From CAWIHS01 sp963836005 (GTDB lineage Bacteria; Pseudomonadota; Gammaproteobacteria; GRL18), in the NCBI GenBank assembly GCA_963836005.1, contig CAWIHS010000002.1, positions 930,001 through 994,000 on the forward strand: a stretch of DNA of 64,000 nt, written 5' to 3'. Positions within the stretch are counted from its first letter, which is position 1. The number at the start of each line of letters is the position of its first letter. The notes beneath the pieces were generated by a model, which made no database searches, was not told the origin of the DNA, and saw only the letters and a program-made list of their open reading frames with translations. A program made the translations under genes and the position numbers. Positions 34,007-44,111 of this stretch are shown here, in pieces.

Positions 34007-35537
34007 TCGAAGATTACAGGATTACCTGTTAGATGGCTGGCGGGGATATGCGCTTTCACTGTTGGCCGGCCTGCTGATCCCTCTGTCCTTTGCGCCTTTC
34101 AATACTTTTCACAGCCTGTTTTCCTGGTGGCTGTATTTTCCTCTGAGCCTGTTTTTATATCAAATACTGCATACGACTTCAGCCAGAGAAGGTTTTTATA
34201 AGGGCGGGTTATTTGGCATTGGTCTGTTTACTGCCGGCGTGTCCTGGATATACGTAGCCATCAATGTCTATGGTGAAGCACATTGGAGCCTCGCAGGTGC
34301 CCTGACGGCGCTGCTGATCCTGTATCTGTCTCTTTTCTACGCCCTGTTTGGCTGGAGCGCGGTTACGCTGCAAAACCGAAGGCAGCACCCAGGCGCTAAT
34401 TCTGCGCTATTCTCCACACTGGTTCTGCTGCCGATACTCTGGGGCTTTTTCGAATGGCTGCGCAGCTGGCTGCTGACAGGCTTTCCCTGGCTGTTGCTGG
34501 GATATCCTGCCATCCAAACCCCCTTGGCAGGCTATGCGCCGGTGTTCGGAATTTTTGCTGTTTCCTCATTGTCGGTTTTTGTCGCAGGTGTATTGATCAG
34601 CGGCATCAACAAGTGGATGATGGTTATGCTTCTGGTGCTGATTTTTTCCGTCGGTTTTCTGCTTGAGCGAATAGAATGGACAGCGCCGCAAGGCAAAGTA
34701 CTGGATGTGGCCGTTATTCAGGGAAACGTCGCTCAGTCGGTGAAATGGGATCCGCAGCAGCTGGAACAGACTAAACAGCTCTATGTTGAACTGAGTATGG
34801 AACAATGGCGTAACAACGACCTGATCGTGTGGCCGGAAAATGCTATTCCAGGGTTTTACCATACGATGAAATATTCTTTCTATAATAAACTCGAGATGAT
34901 CGCGAAACAGACTAATAGCGAGTTAATTACTGGGCTGCCGGTATATGATGAGACAACAGAGCAATATTATAATGGCATGACCAATCTGGGCGGAAAACAG
35001 GGATTCTATTATAAGACCCACCTGGTACCTTTTGGTGAATATGTTCCGCTGGCTTCACTGATCAGAGGGATGATTCGTTTTTTTGATATACCCATGTCAT
35101 CTTTTAGTGCGGGGGATAAAGAGCAGCCACTGCTGGAAATCAAAAACCATAAAGTGGCCGTTACGATCTGTTATGAGGATATTTTTCCTGCCCAGTTGTT
35201 GCCGCGTATCCCTGCAGCCCGGTTTATGATTAATTTATCCAATAATGGCTGGTATGGTTATTCACTCGCCCCGCCACAGCATCTGGAGATGGCCCGTTTC
35301 CGCGCACTGGAAACGGGGCGTGATATTATTCGCAGTACCACCAGCGGGATTTCTGCCCTGATTGATGCAAAGGGCCATGTAATGGTGCAGGGAGCACAAT
35401 TTGAAACTGCGGTTATCAATGGCACGATACAGCCCAGAACCGGTCTGACTCCTTACGTGTTTTGGCGCAATTACCCTCTGTATATACTTTTTGCCGGTTT
35501 AATCGGTTATCTGTGGTTGACAAGAAAATTTGCATGA
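33996..35537 (+). CDS. lnt: Apolipoprotein N-acyltransferase Lnt
   Basis: Adds the third acyl chain to lipoproteins in the inner membrane. With GTG 33996 as start the protein has 513 residues: six predicted helices in the first 210 residues, then a nitrilase-like periplasmic domain. Catalytic triad visible as Glu281 (VWPENAIPGF), Lys340 (YKTHLVPFGEYVP) and Cys392 (VTICYEDIFP). A final helix (YPLYILFAGLIGYLWLTR) follows. An earlier GTG at 33948 would lie deep in corC and adds a Ser/Cys-rich stretch with no family support. Three lipoproteins encoded just downstream would be its clients. Confidence 0.94.
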   Translation: MKPDRRLQDYLLDGWRGYALSLLAGLLIPLSFAPFNTFHSLFSWWLYFPLSLFLYQILHTTSAREGFYKGGLFGIGLFTAGVSWIYVAINVYGEAHWSLAGALTALLILYLSLFYALFGWSAVTLQNRRQHPGANSALFSTLVLLPILWGFFEWLRSWLLTGFPWLLLGYPAIQTPLAGYAPVFGIFAVSSLSVFVAGVLISGINKWMMVMLLVLIFSVGFLLERIEWTAPQGKVLDVAVIQGNVAQSVKWDPQQLEQTKQLYVELSMEQWRNNDLIVWPENAIPGFYHTMKYSFYNKLEMIAKQTNSELITGLPVYDETTEQYYNGMTNLGGKQGFYYKTHLVPFGEYVPLASLIRGMIRFFDIPMSSFSAGDKEQPLLEIKNHKVAVTICYEDIFPAQLLPRIPAARFMINLSNNGWYGYSLAPPQHLEMARFRALETGRDIIRSTTSGISALIDAKGHVMVQGAQFETAVINGTIQPRTGLTPYVFWRNYPLYILFAGLIGYLWLTRKFA

Positions 35538-35645
35538 ATATCTGTAACTCCTGTAGACGCTCTAATCGTCAGTATATAAGACTTATCCTGCTTGAATAGA
35601 ACCGCCTGCCTGCTAGACTTAAAATTAAACAGCGGAGTTTTCTGT

Positions 35646-36959
35646 ATGATTGAGTTGTGGTATTTTTCCCGTGCAATTTTATTTCTCCTGATAGTCTTTT
35701 TTCTTGTTGCCTGCACTACAGTCAGTTCACAACCCAAAGTTGCTGGAATAAAAACCTCTGATTATAAAAGCAGAATACAAATTCACAGTGATCGAAACGT
35801 AACTGTTTCAAGCAGTGTACTCAGTAATGATGAATCGCTGGCTGTCTATGGTGTGCCGCTTGCTGACAAAGACATACAGCCTGTGTGGATAGAGGTAGAA
35901 AATAACGATGATGTGGCCTACTGGCTGATGTCACCCGGTCTGGACCCCAATTTTTTTCCGGCATCAGAAGTAGTGGATGCTTTTACAGATATTGCAGCAG
36001 TTGATACTTACAGCCAACGGGAAAAGCTATTTACCGATCTCGCTTTTCGCAATCCTGTTCCTCCTGGCAGCAAAGTCTCAGGCTTTGTGCTCACCAATCT
36101 GGATCAGGGGGTAAAAATGGTACAGCTGGATCTGGTTGCCAGCGGAAGATTAAGGACATTCTCCTTTATGAGCACAGTGCCCGGTTTTTCGGCGGACTAT
36201 AAAGCAAAAAAAGTTTTTACCCAGCAGTTGTATGCTGAGGACGAACTTATTCACTACGCAGATGATGATGACTTGCGCAGAGCTCTGGAAGCGCTGCCAT
36301 GCTGTGTGACCAATCAAACCGGGACACGCAATGGTGATCCACTCAATCTGGTAGTCATCGGCGGTCTGGACGATGCCTTTCCCGCCCTGGTTCGACGCGG
36401 CTGGCGTCCGACTGAGGTTACCTGGTCCGGTTCGGTAATGAAAATGATCACTTCTACTCTTGCAGGTGAGCGCTATCCCTATGCGCCGGTCAGTCCGCTT
36501 TTTGTCTATGGGCGTTCCCAGGATCTGGCTCTGCAGAAAGCGCGGGATAATATCCATCAGCGCAACCATCTGCGTCTCTGGCTGAGTCCCATGCGTTACC
36601 AGGGTAAAGCGGTGTGGATAGGTCAGATCAGCCGTGATATTGGTTCCCGTCTAACAATACATTCTCCATATCTTACTACACACAAGATTGACCCGGATGT
36701 CGATGAAGCTTTGAATGCCTTATTGGAAGATATGGCCTATTCGCAAAATCTACAAAAAATTGGATTGGTCAAAGGGGTCGGCGCCGTCTCCAGAAGCGCC
36801 CCTCGTCAAAATCTGACCACTGATCCTTATTATACTCACGGGTTTAGAGGGGTGATGTTTTTTGACAGCAAGCCGACATCAATGATTGATATCGAGTTCC
36901 TGGATTGGGAAGGAAAAGAAGGCGGTTTAGTAAAAGCATCGGCAAAGGAAAAGCGCTGA
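35646..36959 (+). CDS. LssY_C-domain lipoprotein (first of a tandem pair)
   Basis: 437 residues. Lipoprotein signal with lipobox LVAC (Cys23). The C-terminal half, from about 235 (PLNLVVIGGLDDAFPALVRRGWRP, APVSPLFVYGRSQDLALQKARD, NHLRLWLSP, DPDVDEALNALLEDM), matches the LssY C-terminal domain as I recall it. Middle part is rich in beta. Start at ATG 35646 is set by GGAG upstream and the signal peptide; the frame extends further upstream without support. Function unknown; an envelope role follows from the lipidation signal. Overlaps the next gene by one base. Confidence 0.75.
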   Translation: MIELWYFSRAILFLLIVFFLVACTTVSSQPKVAGIKTSDYKSRIQIHSDRNVTVSSSVLSNDESLAVYGVPLADKDIQPVWIEVENNDDVAYWLMSPGLDPNFFPASEVVDAFTDIAAVDTYSQREKLFTDLAFRNPVPPGSKVSGFVLTNLDQGVKMVQLDLVASGRLRTFSFMSTVPGFSADYKAKKVFTQQLYAEDELIHYADDDDLRRALEALPCCVTNQTGTRNGDPLNLVVIGGLDDAFPALVRRGWRPTEVTWSGSVMKMITSTLAGERYPYAPVSPLFVYGRSQDLALQKARDNIHQRNHLRLWLSPMRYQGKAVWIGQISRDIGSRLTIHSPYLTTHKIDPDVDEALNALLEDMAYSQNLQKIGLVKGVGAVSRSAPRQNLTTDPYYTHGFRGVMFFDSKPTSMIDIEFLDWEGKEGGLVKASAKEKR

Positions 36960-38188
36960 TGAATATAGCAAGGTATTTTCCGGGTAAATTTTTTATTATC
37001 TGCTGTTTTCTATGGATGCATGGCTGCGCCAGCTGGCAGATGCCTGAGGATAACGATGACGAGTTATTACACAACAGGGCTGTTAAGGCTTCTATAGACG
37101 GGGTGAATTTAAAAGCTGCAGTACTTAGCGCTGCAGACAGCAGACGAATTTTCGGTGTCAATATCAATGAAACCGGCGTTCAGCCAGTATGGCTGGAGGT
37201 GGTAAACAATTCCATCCATAGCCTGTGGTTACTCAGAAGCGGAACCGACCCCAGTTATTTTTCACCACTGGAAGTAGCCTGGTCAGCACATGCACCCTTT
37301 GCCGGAAAATCCAATGCCGAAATGGATGAGTATTTTAAACACCTGAGCTTTGAAGGTAACATTGAACCAGGGCAAACGCGTTCTGGGATCATATTTACTA
37401 ATCCTAATAAAGACACAAAAATATTTAATGTTGATTTGCTGGGTCAGCAGCGTCTGTTTCCATTTACGCTGTTTTTACCCATACCAGATGATGATGCCAA
37501 ACATATCAGCAGATTAAAGGAGCGATACAAAAATATTCAGATAGTGAACTATGAGGATGAGGCCGCATTTCGCAGTGCACTTGAAAATATGCCCTGCTGT
37601 GAGAGCAATAGTAAGTCATCAATGCCAGCAGCGCCTGTTAATATGGTGCTGGTCGGGGAAATGACAGATATCGCGGCAGCCCTGATACGACGAGGGTTTC
37701 GCAGTGATGTGACTCAATCAGACACTGCTATGCAGCTTTTCGGACGTTCGCCTGATTACGTGTTGCGCAAAGCGGGGCAGGGCGGTACACCTGCTAACTG
37801 GCTACGCATCTGGCTGGCTCCGATTAGTTATCAGCATCAACAGGTTTTTCTGGTACAGGCCGGACGGCCTGTGGGCGGGCGTTTTGTTGCAGCGGATGAA
37901 ACGCTGCAACTTCATCCGCATGTGGATGAGGCCAGAAACCTGATTATTCAGGATATGCTCTATTCAGGCGGACTGGCTCAGCTTGGGTTTACCAAAGGTG
38001 TTGGCCGGATCAAAAGAGACAGCCTTCAATCCAGTGATTCCGCTTATTATACCGACGGTTTACGCGCGGTACTGTTTTTTGTTACCCGTCCTCTGACCCT
38101 GTCGGATATAGAAATTCTTGACTGGGAACCCTTATTGAAACAACGCCAAGCAGAGGTTTCTGGGCCACAAAAAAATCACCCGCATTAA
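36959..38188 (+). CDS. LssY_C-domain lipoprotein (second of a tandem pair)
   Basis: 409 residues, paralogue of the preceding product. Shared features in the same order: a signal ending MHGC (Cys23, a weaker lipobox), VFGVNINETGVQPVWLEV versus VYGVPLADKDIQPVWIEV, a CC pair in ALENMPCCES versus ALEALPCCVT, then GRSPDYVLRKA, LRIWLAPISYQ, HPHVDEARN and DIEILDWE. Starts on the stop of the first gene (TGATG). The conserved CC before the LssY_C part suggests a structural or metal role (inference). Confidence 0.75.
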   Translation: MNIARYFPGKFFIICCFLWMHGCASWQMPEDNDDELLHNRAVKASIDGVNLKAAVLSAADSRRIFGVNINETGVQPVWLEVVNNSIHSLWLLRSGTDPSYFSPLEVAWSAHAPFAGKSNAEMDEYFKHLSFEGNIEPGQTRSGIIFTNPNKDTKIFNVDLLGQQRLFPFTLFLPIPDDDAKHISRLKERYKNIQIVNYEDEAAFRSALENMPCCESNSKSSMPAAPVNMVLVGEMTDIAAALIRRGFRSDVTQSDTAMQLFGRSPDYVLRKAGQGGTPANWLRIWLAPISYQHQQVFLVQAGRPVGGRFVAADETLQLHPHVDEARNLIIQDMLYSGGLAQLGFTKGVGRIKRDSLQSSDSAYYTDGLRAVLFFVTRPLTLSDIEILDWEPLLKQRQAEVSGPQKNHPH

Positions 38189-38297
38189 GAAACTCTCCTC
38201 TTTAGCATGCGAAGCGTGGCAACGAGGAACCAATGATTGATAAAAGCGCTAATACCCCCTGGCCATGTTAATGCATTAAAAAGGATTAACCCTGTTT

Positions 38298-38449
38298 CAT
38301 TCGTATGTACTGAAGGATAATCATGTGTTGCTGGAAGGCAGATAATTGCTCCTGCGTGATCTGCATTCCCTGCATGGACGTATTTACGGCCTTTTCTGGA
38401 ATAAACACATCATTACCCTGACTCATTTTTGCTTAAGTACATACCTGTG
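38298..38449. mobile_element. Family A element, 152 bp, imperfect target duplication
   Basis: Ends CATTCGTATGTACTGAAG and CTTAAGTACATACCTGTG. Core: GGAAGGCAGATAATTGCTCC through GACGTATTTACGGCCTTTTC. Flanks AACCCTGTTT (38288-38297) and AAAGCTGTTT (38450-38459) agree at 8 of 10 positions; the right flank overlaps the stop codon of the phospholipase-D gene. Confidence 0.75.
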
Positions 38450-38457
38450 AAAGCTGT

Positions 38458-40038
38458 TTAGTTCTGTTCTTTGGGCACTACCTTGAAAATCACGTCCATG
38501 ATACGCTGTGTTCCGTCTCTTGCGGGCTGCTCATACACGGTCTCATCACTGTTGACCCAATAGGGGTTGCCTTTATCATCAAGCAATACACGCCAGGCGT
38601 TCACTCCCTGCATGTCCCGTTCCATGAGTGCGACCACATCTTCTCCCAGCGCCGGACTGTCAACAAAGGCACCCATTTCCGTGTTGATGCGGGCGGAGCG
38701 AGGGTCGAAATTCATTGAACCGATAAACACATGACGCCGATCGATAACGGCCGCCTTGGTGTGCAAGCCGGTAAATTTACCTTTAACCGGAGGTACATTG
38801 ATTATGGACTGAATCTGCGCGTCAGCACGGAATTCATAGAGATCCACGCCGGCGTTGATAAAATCATCCCGCCACTCCTTGTAGTGGCTGTTTACAGCAG
38901 GCACATCATGGGAGGCAAGTGAATTGGTGAGGACTTTGATCTTGACACCGCGCCTGGTTAAATTCTGTAAAAAATCAATAGCACGTTGGCCGGGCAGAAA
39001 ATAGGCATTGGTGATGAGGATTTCACTTTTTGCCTGAGCGAGAAAAGCAAACATCGTATCGAGCATACTTTGATTGATCGCTTTGGCCGTCGTCTCGTCG
39101 TAGGCCAAAAAGCTGGTGCCTATGTGCAGTTCTTTGGCCACGGCTTCTAACTCGCTACTCCAGTCTTTGGGTTCAATGGGAAAAGACCGTAGCTCTTCTG
39201 CTGAGCGGTTTTTTTCCAGTATTTGCGCCCAGCGTTTTTTGGCAAATTCAGCATCTGGTTGAGAGGTCAGGTTTTGCGCAGAGACCACCCAGTCGCTGTT
39301 CCAGAAATGGTCAAACATGTCATCGGACTGTCTGGCAATATAACCGAAGCCGAGCAGGTCCAGATCGTGGAAATTATAGTCATGACTCAGGCCAAAATAA
39401 TGATCACCGATATTGCGTCCGCCAATAACAACCGCATTGCCATCGACAATAATTAATTTATCATGCATGCGGGTATTAAGCCGTTCCATTTCGGCGATCA
39501 TTTCAGCAACACGGGACCCCACATTACCCCGTTCTTTCCAGGGATTAAACAGCCGGAATTCGATATTGGGATGATTTTCCAGCTCGGTAATAACCTGATC
39601 ATTACCCGCAGTGAGCAGATCATCCACGATCATGCGTACATGCACACCACGCTGAGCGGCACGTACGGCGTGTTCCAGGATTAAACGGCCGGTATTGTCG
39701 GGATACCACAGGTAGGTCTGAATGTCCACCGAAGACACCGCTGAATCAATCAAGGCGATGCGCCATGTCAGTCCATCATAACTGCCGTCAAGCAGTTTAA
39801 AACCAGAATATTCTTTTCCATGCCTGGTGAAGATAGTATTGGCCATGTCAGCCAGCACACCTTCAGTTGCAGGCGGCTTGGCGTAGCTTGGAGGAAGCCT
39901 GACCACTTCATCCTTCATTGACTGTGAGCTACAGCCTGTCAGCAGGTTGATGGAGAGTAGCCCAGTGATCAATAACAAAGAAAAGATAAACGGCCTGAAC
40001 GCAGTATTGCTATTGCTGGATAAAGACCACTTTATCAT
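38458..40038 (-). CDS. Phospholipase D/cardiolipin synthase-like lipoprotein (ClsC type)
   Basis: 526 residues with a lipoprotein signal (NLLTGC, Cys36). Two HKD motifs: HDKLIIVDGNAVVIGGRN starting at 192 and HTKAAVIDRRHVFIGSMNFDPRS starting at 426, each HxK(x)4D(x)6G. This makes it an active-looking phospholipase D-superfamily enzyme, closest in my reading to E. coli ClsC/YmdC, which condenses phosphatidylglycerol with phosphatidylethanolamine. No ymdB-like partner is adjacent. Convergent with the LssY_C pair, with a family A element between. Confidence 0.88.
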   Translation of the reverse strand: MIKWSLSSNSNTAFRPFIFSLLLITGLLSINLLTGCSSQSMKDEVVRLPPSYAKPPATEGVLADMANTIFTRHGKEYSGFKLLDGSYDGLTWRIALIDSAVSSVDIQTYLWYPDNTGRLILEHAVRAAQRGVHVRMIVDDLLTAGNDQVITELENHPNIEFRLFNPWKERGNVGSRVAEMIAEMERLNTRMHDKLIIVDGNAVVIGGRNIGDHYFGLSHDYNFHDLDLLGFGYIARQSDDMFDHFWNSDWVVSAQNLTSQPDAEFAKKRWAQILEKNRSAEELRSFPIEPKDWSSELEAVAKELHIGTSFLAYDETTAKAINQSMLDTMFAFLAQAKSEILITNAYFLPGQRAIDFLQNLTRRGVKIKVLTNSLASHDVPAVNSHYKEWRDDFINAGVDLYEFRADAQIQSIINVPPVKGKFTGLHTKAAVIDRRHVFIGSMNFDPRSARINTEMGAFVDSPALGEDVVALMERDMQGVNAWRVLLDDKGNPYWVNSDETVYEQPARDGTQRIMDVIFKVVPKEQN

Positions 40039-40152
40039 TATGAAACCCTAAGTATAATTCTAAATATTCAAATTCAAATGGTGCTAAAACAGTATAGGTC
40101 AGTCAACAGCACATAACCTTTTATCTCTCATTTTAGAACCTCTCAGATAAAA

Positions 40153-40686
40153 TTATACATCGTCACTGATCCGTCTGTACTCAGTATGACCACAGCCCGG
40201 ACAGGGCGGGATACGTCCCGGTTTGTGAAAATGCAGTTCTTTGCCGCATTTTTTACACACCAGTGTGCCGATGCTGGTCACCTGACCGGTGTGCCATTCG
40301 TTGGCCATACGATCCAGTTTATCCAGTTCCAGACGGGTTTTGTCTGTCATATTGGCAAACAGTGACAGGACTTTTTCCTCAACCTGCTGCACATCAAACC
40401 CCAGCCAGTTTTTTAAATCCTGATTTTCTTTTTCCATCTGCACGGCTGCATCCTGTAGATCCCGTTTCAGAAACTGACTGATTAAATCAATTTCCTCTTT
40501 GCTCCACTGTTTTAAATCATGCAGAAATTCTTCAGATTCTTTTAAGCCGTTTATCAATAACGGCCCTGCTGTTTCATCGGCTTTTTCAGTCCATTCCGAG
40601 AGTTTATCCATCATGGTTTCATAGCCATGCACCAGCATATCTTTTGTGCTGTCCTGTTTGTTGCCTGGTTCTTTGTTGTCACTCAT
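40153..40686 (-). CDS. Zinc-ribbon protein, DUF1451/YbeL family
   Basis: 177 residues. Long helical part (1-135, charged and Glu/Lys/Leu-rich) followed by a zinc ribbon CKKCGKELHFHKPGRIPPCPGCGH. Same family as E. coli YbeL, whose gene also neighbours leuS. Function unknown. Divergent from leuS, with a family B element in the gap. Confidence 0.85.
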   Translation of the reverse strand: MSDNKEPGNKQDSTKDMLVHGYETMMDKLSEWTEKADETAGPLLINGLKESEEFLHDLKQWSKEEIDLISQFLKRDLQDAAVQMEKENQDLKNWLGFDVQQVEEKVLSLFANMTDKTRLELDKLDRMANEWHTGQVTSIGTLVCKKCGKELHFHKPGRIPPCPGCGHTEYRRISDDV

Positions 40687-40730
40687 GGTTAAATCCCTAT
40701 CCTTATTGCTAAATCAATTCATTCTTTTTT

Positions 40731-40888
40731 GTAATTATTCAGCGTATCTAAGATTCTATATTAAGTGATTGCTGTCAGGTGTTTGTGGCAAGGATGCCAC
40801 ATCCAAGCCTACATGGATGTATTTACGGCGTCTTCTGGAATAAATACCTGACAGTAATCACGATCTTAATACTACGCTGAATAGTTAC
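40731..40888. repeat. Family B element, 158 bp
   Basis: Ends GTAATTATTCAGCGTATC and, inverted, GTAACTATTCAGCGTAGT, with inner arms CTGTCAGGTGTTTG and CTGTCAGGTATTTA. The core GATGTATTTACGGCGTCTTC is the same as in family A. Both flanks contain TCTTTTT, which may be a worn target duplication. The remainder of the 40687-41029 spacer is gene-free. Confidence 0.7.
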
Positions 40889-41029
40889 TCTTTTTCAGTA
40901 TAGTTGAAATTTAGCTTTTTTTAACGGTTAAAGTGTTTAGAATACTGATCCAGGTCATACTTCAACACTATCCTATCTAATGGTACAATTTCATGCTTAA
41001 TCAAACTACAGATTCAGGAATATCTATCA

Positions 41030-43498
41030 ATGAGCCAGGCGTATAATCCGCAGCAGTCAGAACTTGAAGCGCAACGCTATTGGGAAGCAAACCGTTGTTT
41101 TAATGTGACTGAGGAAACAGACAGGGAAAAATACTATTGTCTCTGCATGTTTCCTTATCCCAGTGGTCAACTGCATATGGGACATGTACGTAATTACACC
41201 ATTGGTGATGTCATTTCCCGGTTTATGCGTATGCAGGGTAAAAATGTACTCCAGCCCATGGGCTGGGATGCGTTTGGACTGCCGGCGGAAAACGCGGCAA
41301 TGAAAAACCAGGTAGCGCCGGGGAAATGGACACGCGAAAATATTGACTATATGCGTGGCCAATTAAAACGCCTGGGATTTGGCTATGACTGGGAACGTGA
41401 AGTAGCCACCTGTGACCCTGATTATTACCGCTGGGAGCAATGGCTGTTTACCCGCCTGTTTGAAAAAGGCATTGTATACAAAAAGAATGCGCTGGTGAAC
41501 TGGGATCCCGTGGATCAAACCGTGCTGGCCAATGAACAGGTGATCAATGGACGCGGCTGGCGTTCGGATGCGCCGGTTGAACGTAAGGAAATTCCACAAT
41601 GGTTTGTAAAAATCACTGATTATGCAGAGGAGCTATTGAACGATCTGCAGCAACTGGATGGCTGGCCCGAGCAGGTAGTGACTATGCAGAAAAACTGGAT
41701 TGGCCGCTCTGAAGGTGCTGAAATTCAGTTTGCCCTTGAAGGCGATGCACAGCAGCTTATCAAAGTGTTCACTACCCGAGCGGATACACTGATGGGCGTC
41801 AGTTACATTGCGGTGGCGCCGGAGCACCCGCTGACATTGAAAGCGGCTGAAAATAATCCTCAGCTGCAGCAATTTATAGAAGAATCCAGAGTGATGTCTA
41901 CCGCTGAGGCGGATATGGAAACGATGGAAAAGAAAGGCATGGATCTGGGGTTGAGAGCCATTCATCCTTTGAGCGGTGACAGCGTCCCGGTGTTTAGCGC
42001 CAATTTTGTCTTAATGGCTTATGGTGAAGGGGCCGTCATGTCGGTACCAGCCCATGATCAGCGTGACTATGAATTTGCGCAAAAATACCAGCTGCCGATC
42101 AAACAGGTGATAGCCCCAGCCGATGACTCTGAGGTCGCGGGACTGGATCAACAGGCTTTTACCGATAAAGGGGTACTGATTAATTCCGGAGAGTTTAGCG
42201 GGCTGGATTCAGCAACAGCAATGCGCCGTATTCCAGAGGCTTTGCAGGCCGTTAGTAAAGGTCAGAAACGCGTGCAGTTTCGGCTGCGTGACTGGGGTGT
42301 TTCCAGGCAGCGTTACTGGGGCACGCCAATCCCTGTTATCTATTGCCCTGACTGCGGTCCCGTGGCCGTGCCTGAGCGGGACCTGCCGGTCGTATTACCT
42401 GAAGATGTGATTATTACCGGGGCCGGATCACCGCTTAAAAGCATGCCTGAATTCTACCAGTGCAAATGTCCCCAATGCGGCGCAGATGCAGAACGAGAAA
42501 CGGATACTTTTGATACGTTCATGGAATCTTCCTGGTACTATGCCCGCTATTGTTCTCCCGCTAGCGATCAGGCGATGCTGGATGAGCGGGCAAAATACTG
42601 GCTGCCGGTAGATCAGTATATTGGCGGCATTGAACATGCCATTTTACATTTGCTGTATGCGCGTTTTTTTCATAAGCTGATGCGTGACGAAGGACTGGTA
42701 AGCGGTGATGAACCCTTTACCAACCTGTTGACCCAGGGAATGGTGCTCAAGGATGGAGCAAAAATGTCTAAATCCAAGGGTAACACTGTGGATCCGCAGG
42801 GCATTATTGACAAGTATGGGGCGGACACCGCACGGCTGTTTATGATGTATGCCGCGCCGCCTGAACAATCACTGGAGTGGTCAGACAGTAGTGTAGAAGG
42901 ACAATACCGATTTCTTAAGCGTCTCTGGAAAATAGTTGCTGAGCATATTGAACAGGGTATTACAACCAAACTGGATGTAACCAAGCTGGATAAAGAGGGA
43001 AAAAAACTACGCCATAAATTACACCAGACTATCGGCTCGGTGGGTGATGATATGGGCAGGCGTCACACCTTCAATACAGCTATTGCCAAGGTACGTGAAT
43101 TAATAAACCTGATGGAAGACTACAGCGAACATCTGCTGCAATCCGAGCAGGGAAGGGCTTTAAAACAAAATGTGATAGAAAATGTTTTGTTAATGCTGTC
43201 ACCGGTTGTCCCCCATCTGACGCACAGCCTGTGGCAGGCTATGGATAAGACCATTGCGATCATCGATATGCCCTGGCCCGAAGTAGATGAATCGGCATTG
43301 GTTAAAGAGTCTATTTTGTATGTATTACAGGTGAATGGAAAATTACGCGATAAGATTGAAGTTGCTGCTGATACGGATAAGGCCACTGTTGAAACTCTGG
43401 CACTGGATAGTAAAGGGGTCAAAAACCATACCGAAGGTAAGACCATCAGAAAAATTATTGTGGTTCCGGGAAAGCTGGTCAATATTGTTGCAAACTAA
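41030..43498 (+). CDS. leuS: Leucyl-tRNA synthetase
   Basis: Class I aminoacyl-tRNA synthetase, 822 residues (E. coli 860). HIGH motif as PSGQLHMGHVRNY (HMGH 49-52), editing (CP1) domain about 225-415 with TRADTLMGVSYIAVAPEHP and MSVPAHDQRDYEFA, a zinc-type insert (CPDCGPV; CKCPQCGAD), and KMSKS at 578-582 in KMSKSKGNTVDP. The anticodon-binding helix bundle and C-terminal domain (LRDKIEVAADTDK) complete it. Head of leuS-lptE-holA. Confidence 0.97.
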   Translation: MSQAYNPQQSELEAQRYWEANRCFNVTEETDREKYYCLCMFPYPSGQLHMGHVRNYTIGDVISRFMRMQGKNVLQPMGWDAFGLPAENAAMKNQVAPGKWTRENIDYMRGQLKRLGFGYDWEREVATCDPDYYRWEQWLFTRLFEKGIVYKKNALVNWDPVDQTVLANEQVINGRGWRSDAPVERKEIPQWFVKITDYAEELLNDLQQLDGWPEQVVTMQKNWIGRSEGAEIQFALEGDAQQLIKVFTTRADTLMGVSYIAVAPEHPLTLKAAENNPQLQQFIEESRVMSTAEADMETMEKKGMDLGLRAIHPLSGDSVPVFSANFVLMAYGEGAVMSVPAHDQRDYEFAQKYQLPIKQVIAPADDSEVAGLDQQAFTDKGVLINSGEFSGLDSATAMRRIPEALQAVSKGQKRVQFRLRDWGVSRQRYWGTPIPVIYCPDCGPVAVPERDLPVVLPEDVIITGAGSPLKSMPEFYQCKCPQCGADAERETDTFDTFMESSWYYARYCSPASDQAMLDERAKYWLPVDQYIGGIEHAILHLLYARFFHKLMRDEGLVSGDEPFTNLLTQGMVLKDGAKMSKSKGNTVDPQGIIDKYGADTARLFMMYAAPPEQSLEWSDSSVEGQYRFLKRLWKIVAEHIEQGITTKLDVTKLDKEGKKLRHKLHQTIGSVGDDMGRRHTFNTAIAKVRELINLMEDYSEHLLQSEQGRALKQNVIENVLLMLSPVVPHLTHSLWQAMDKTIAIIDMPWPEVDESALVKESILYVLQVNGKLRDKIEVAADTDKATVETLALDSKGVKNHTEGKTIRKIIVVPGKLVNIVAN

Positions 43499-43556
43499 AA
43501 AAGCTGCTGCAAATCAAACCACGGAATTAAACCATCAAGCTAATTGGTATACAAGA

Positions 43557-44072
43557 ATGAATAAAGTGAAACAAACTTTGGACTGGATGATTATAGTAAC
43601 CATCGGTCTGTTGATTTCTGCCTGCGGATTTCACTTGCGCGGAGATATAGAACTTCCGGCCTTGTATGAGAGAGTGCATATTGTGGATCGGGGTAACACT
43701 GCAGTCGCTAAACCCCTGGCTGAGTTTCTGCAGAATGTAGGCAGTGACATTGTCTCCCGCCCTGAGGAAGCCACTGCTGTGATTACTTTATTATCGCGTG
43801 GAACTCAGCGGCGGGCACTTGCTGTGGGTGGAAAATCGATTAGAGAATATGAATTGCAGCTGAATGTATCTTTCATTGTGCAAAATGGTCTGGGTGAACA
43901 AATCGGTGTACAACAGAATGTTTCTATGACACGAACTTACCGCAATGATCCTGACGATGTTCTGGGTAAAGGCAATGAAGAAGCCGTTATTATTGACGAA
44001 ATGAATCGTGATATATTGCCCCAGATATTATTCCGCTTGAAAGCACTGGCTGATAAAAGCCTGACAAAGTGA
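43557..44072 (+). CDS. lptE: LPS-assembly lipoprotein LptE
   Basis: Outer-membrane plug of LptD in LPS export. 171 residues: lipoprotein signal MIIVTIGLLISAC (Cys23) followed by the family-typical GFHLRGDIELPALYERVHI, then LLSRGTQRRALAVGGKSIREYELQL and MNRDILPQILFRLKAL. The open frame begins far upstream inside leuS; ATG 43557 is chosen because it starts the signal peptide. Normal position between leuS and holA. Confidence 0.93.
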   Translation: MNKVKQTLDWMIIVTIGLLISACGFHLRGDIELPALYERVHIVDRGNTAVAKPLAEFLQNVGSDIVSRPEEATAVITLLSRGTQRRALAVGGKSIREYELQLNVSFIVQNGLGEQIGVQQNVSMTRTYRNDPDDVLGKGNEEAVIIDEMNRDILPQILFRLKALADKSLTK

Positions 44073-44111
44073 AAGATTCAATGCCCTCCAATAGCATGAA
44101 TAGTTGAGACA

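Noticed and set aside
43335..43556. Upstream extension of the lptE frame into leuS
   Set aside because: The extension reads leuS out of frame; the lipoprotein signal sets the start at 43557.
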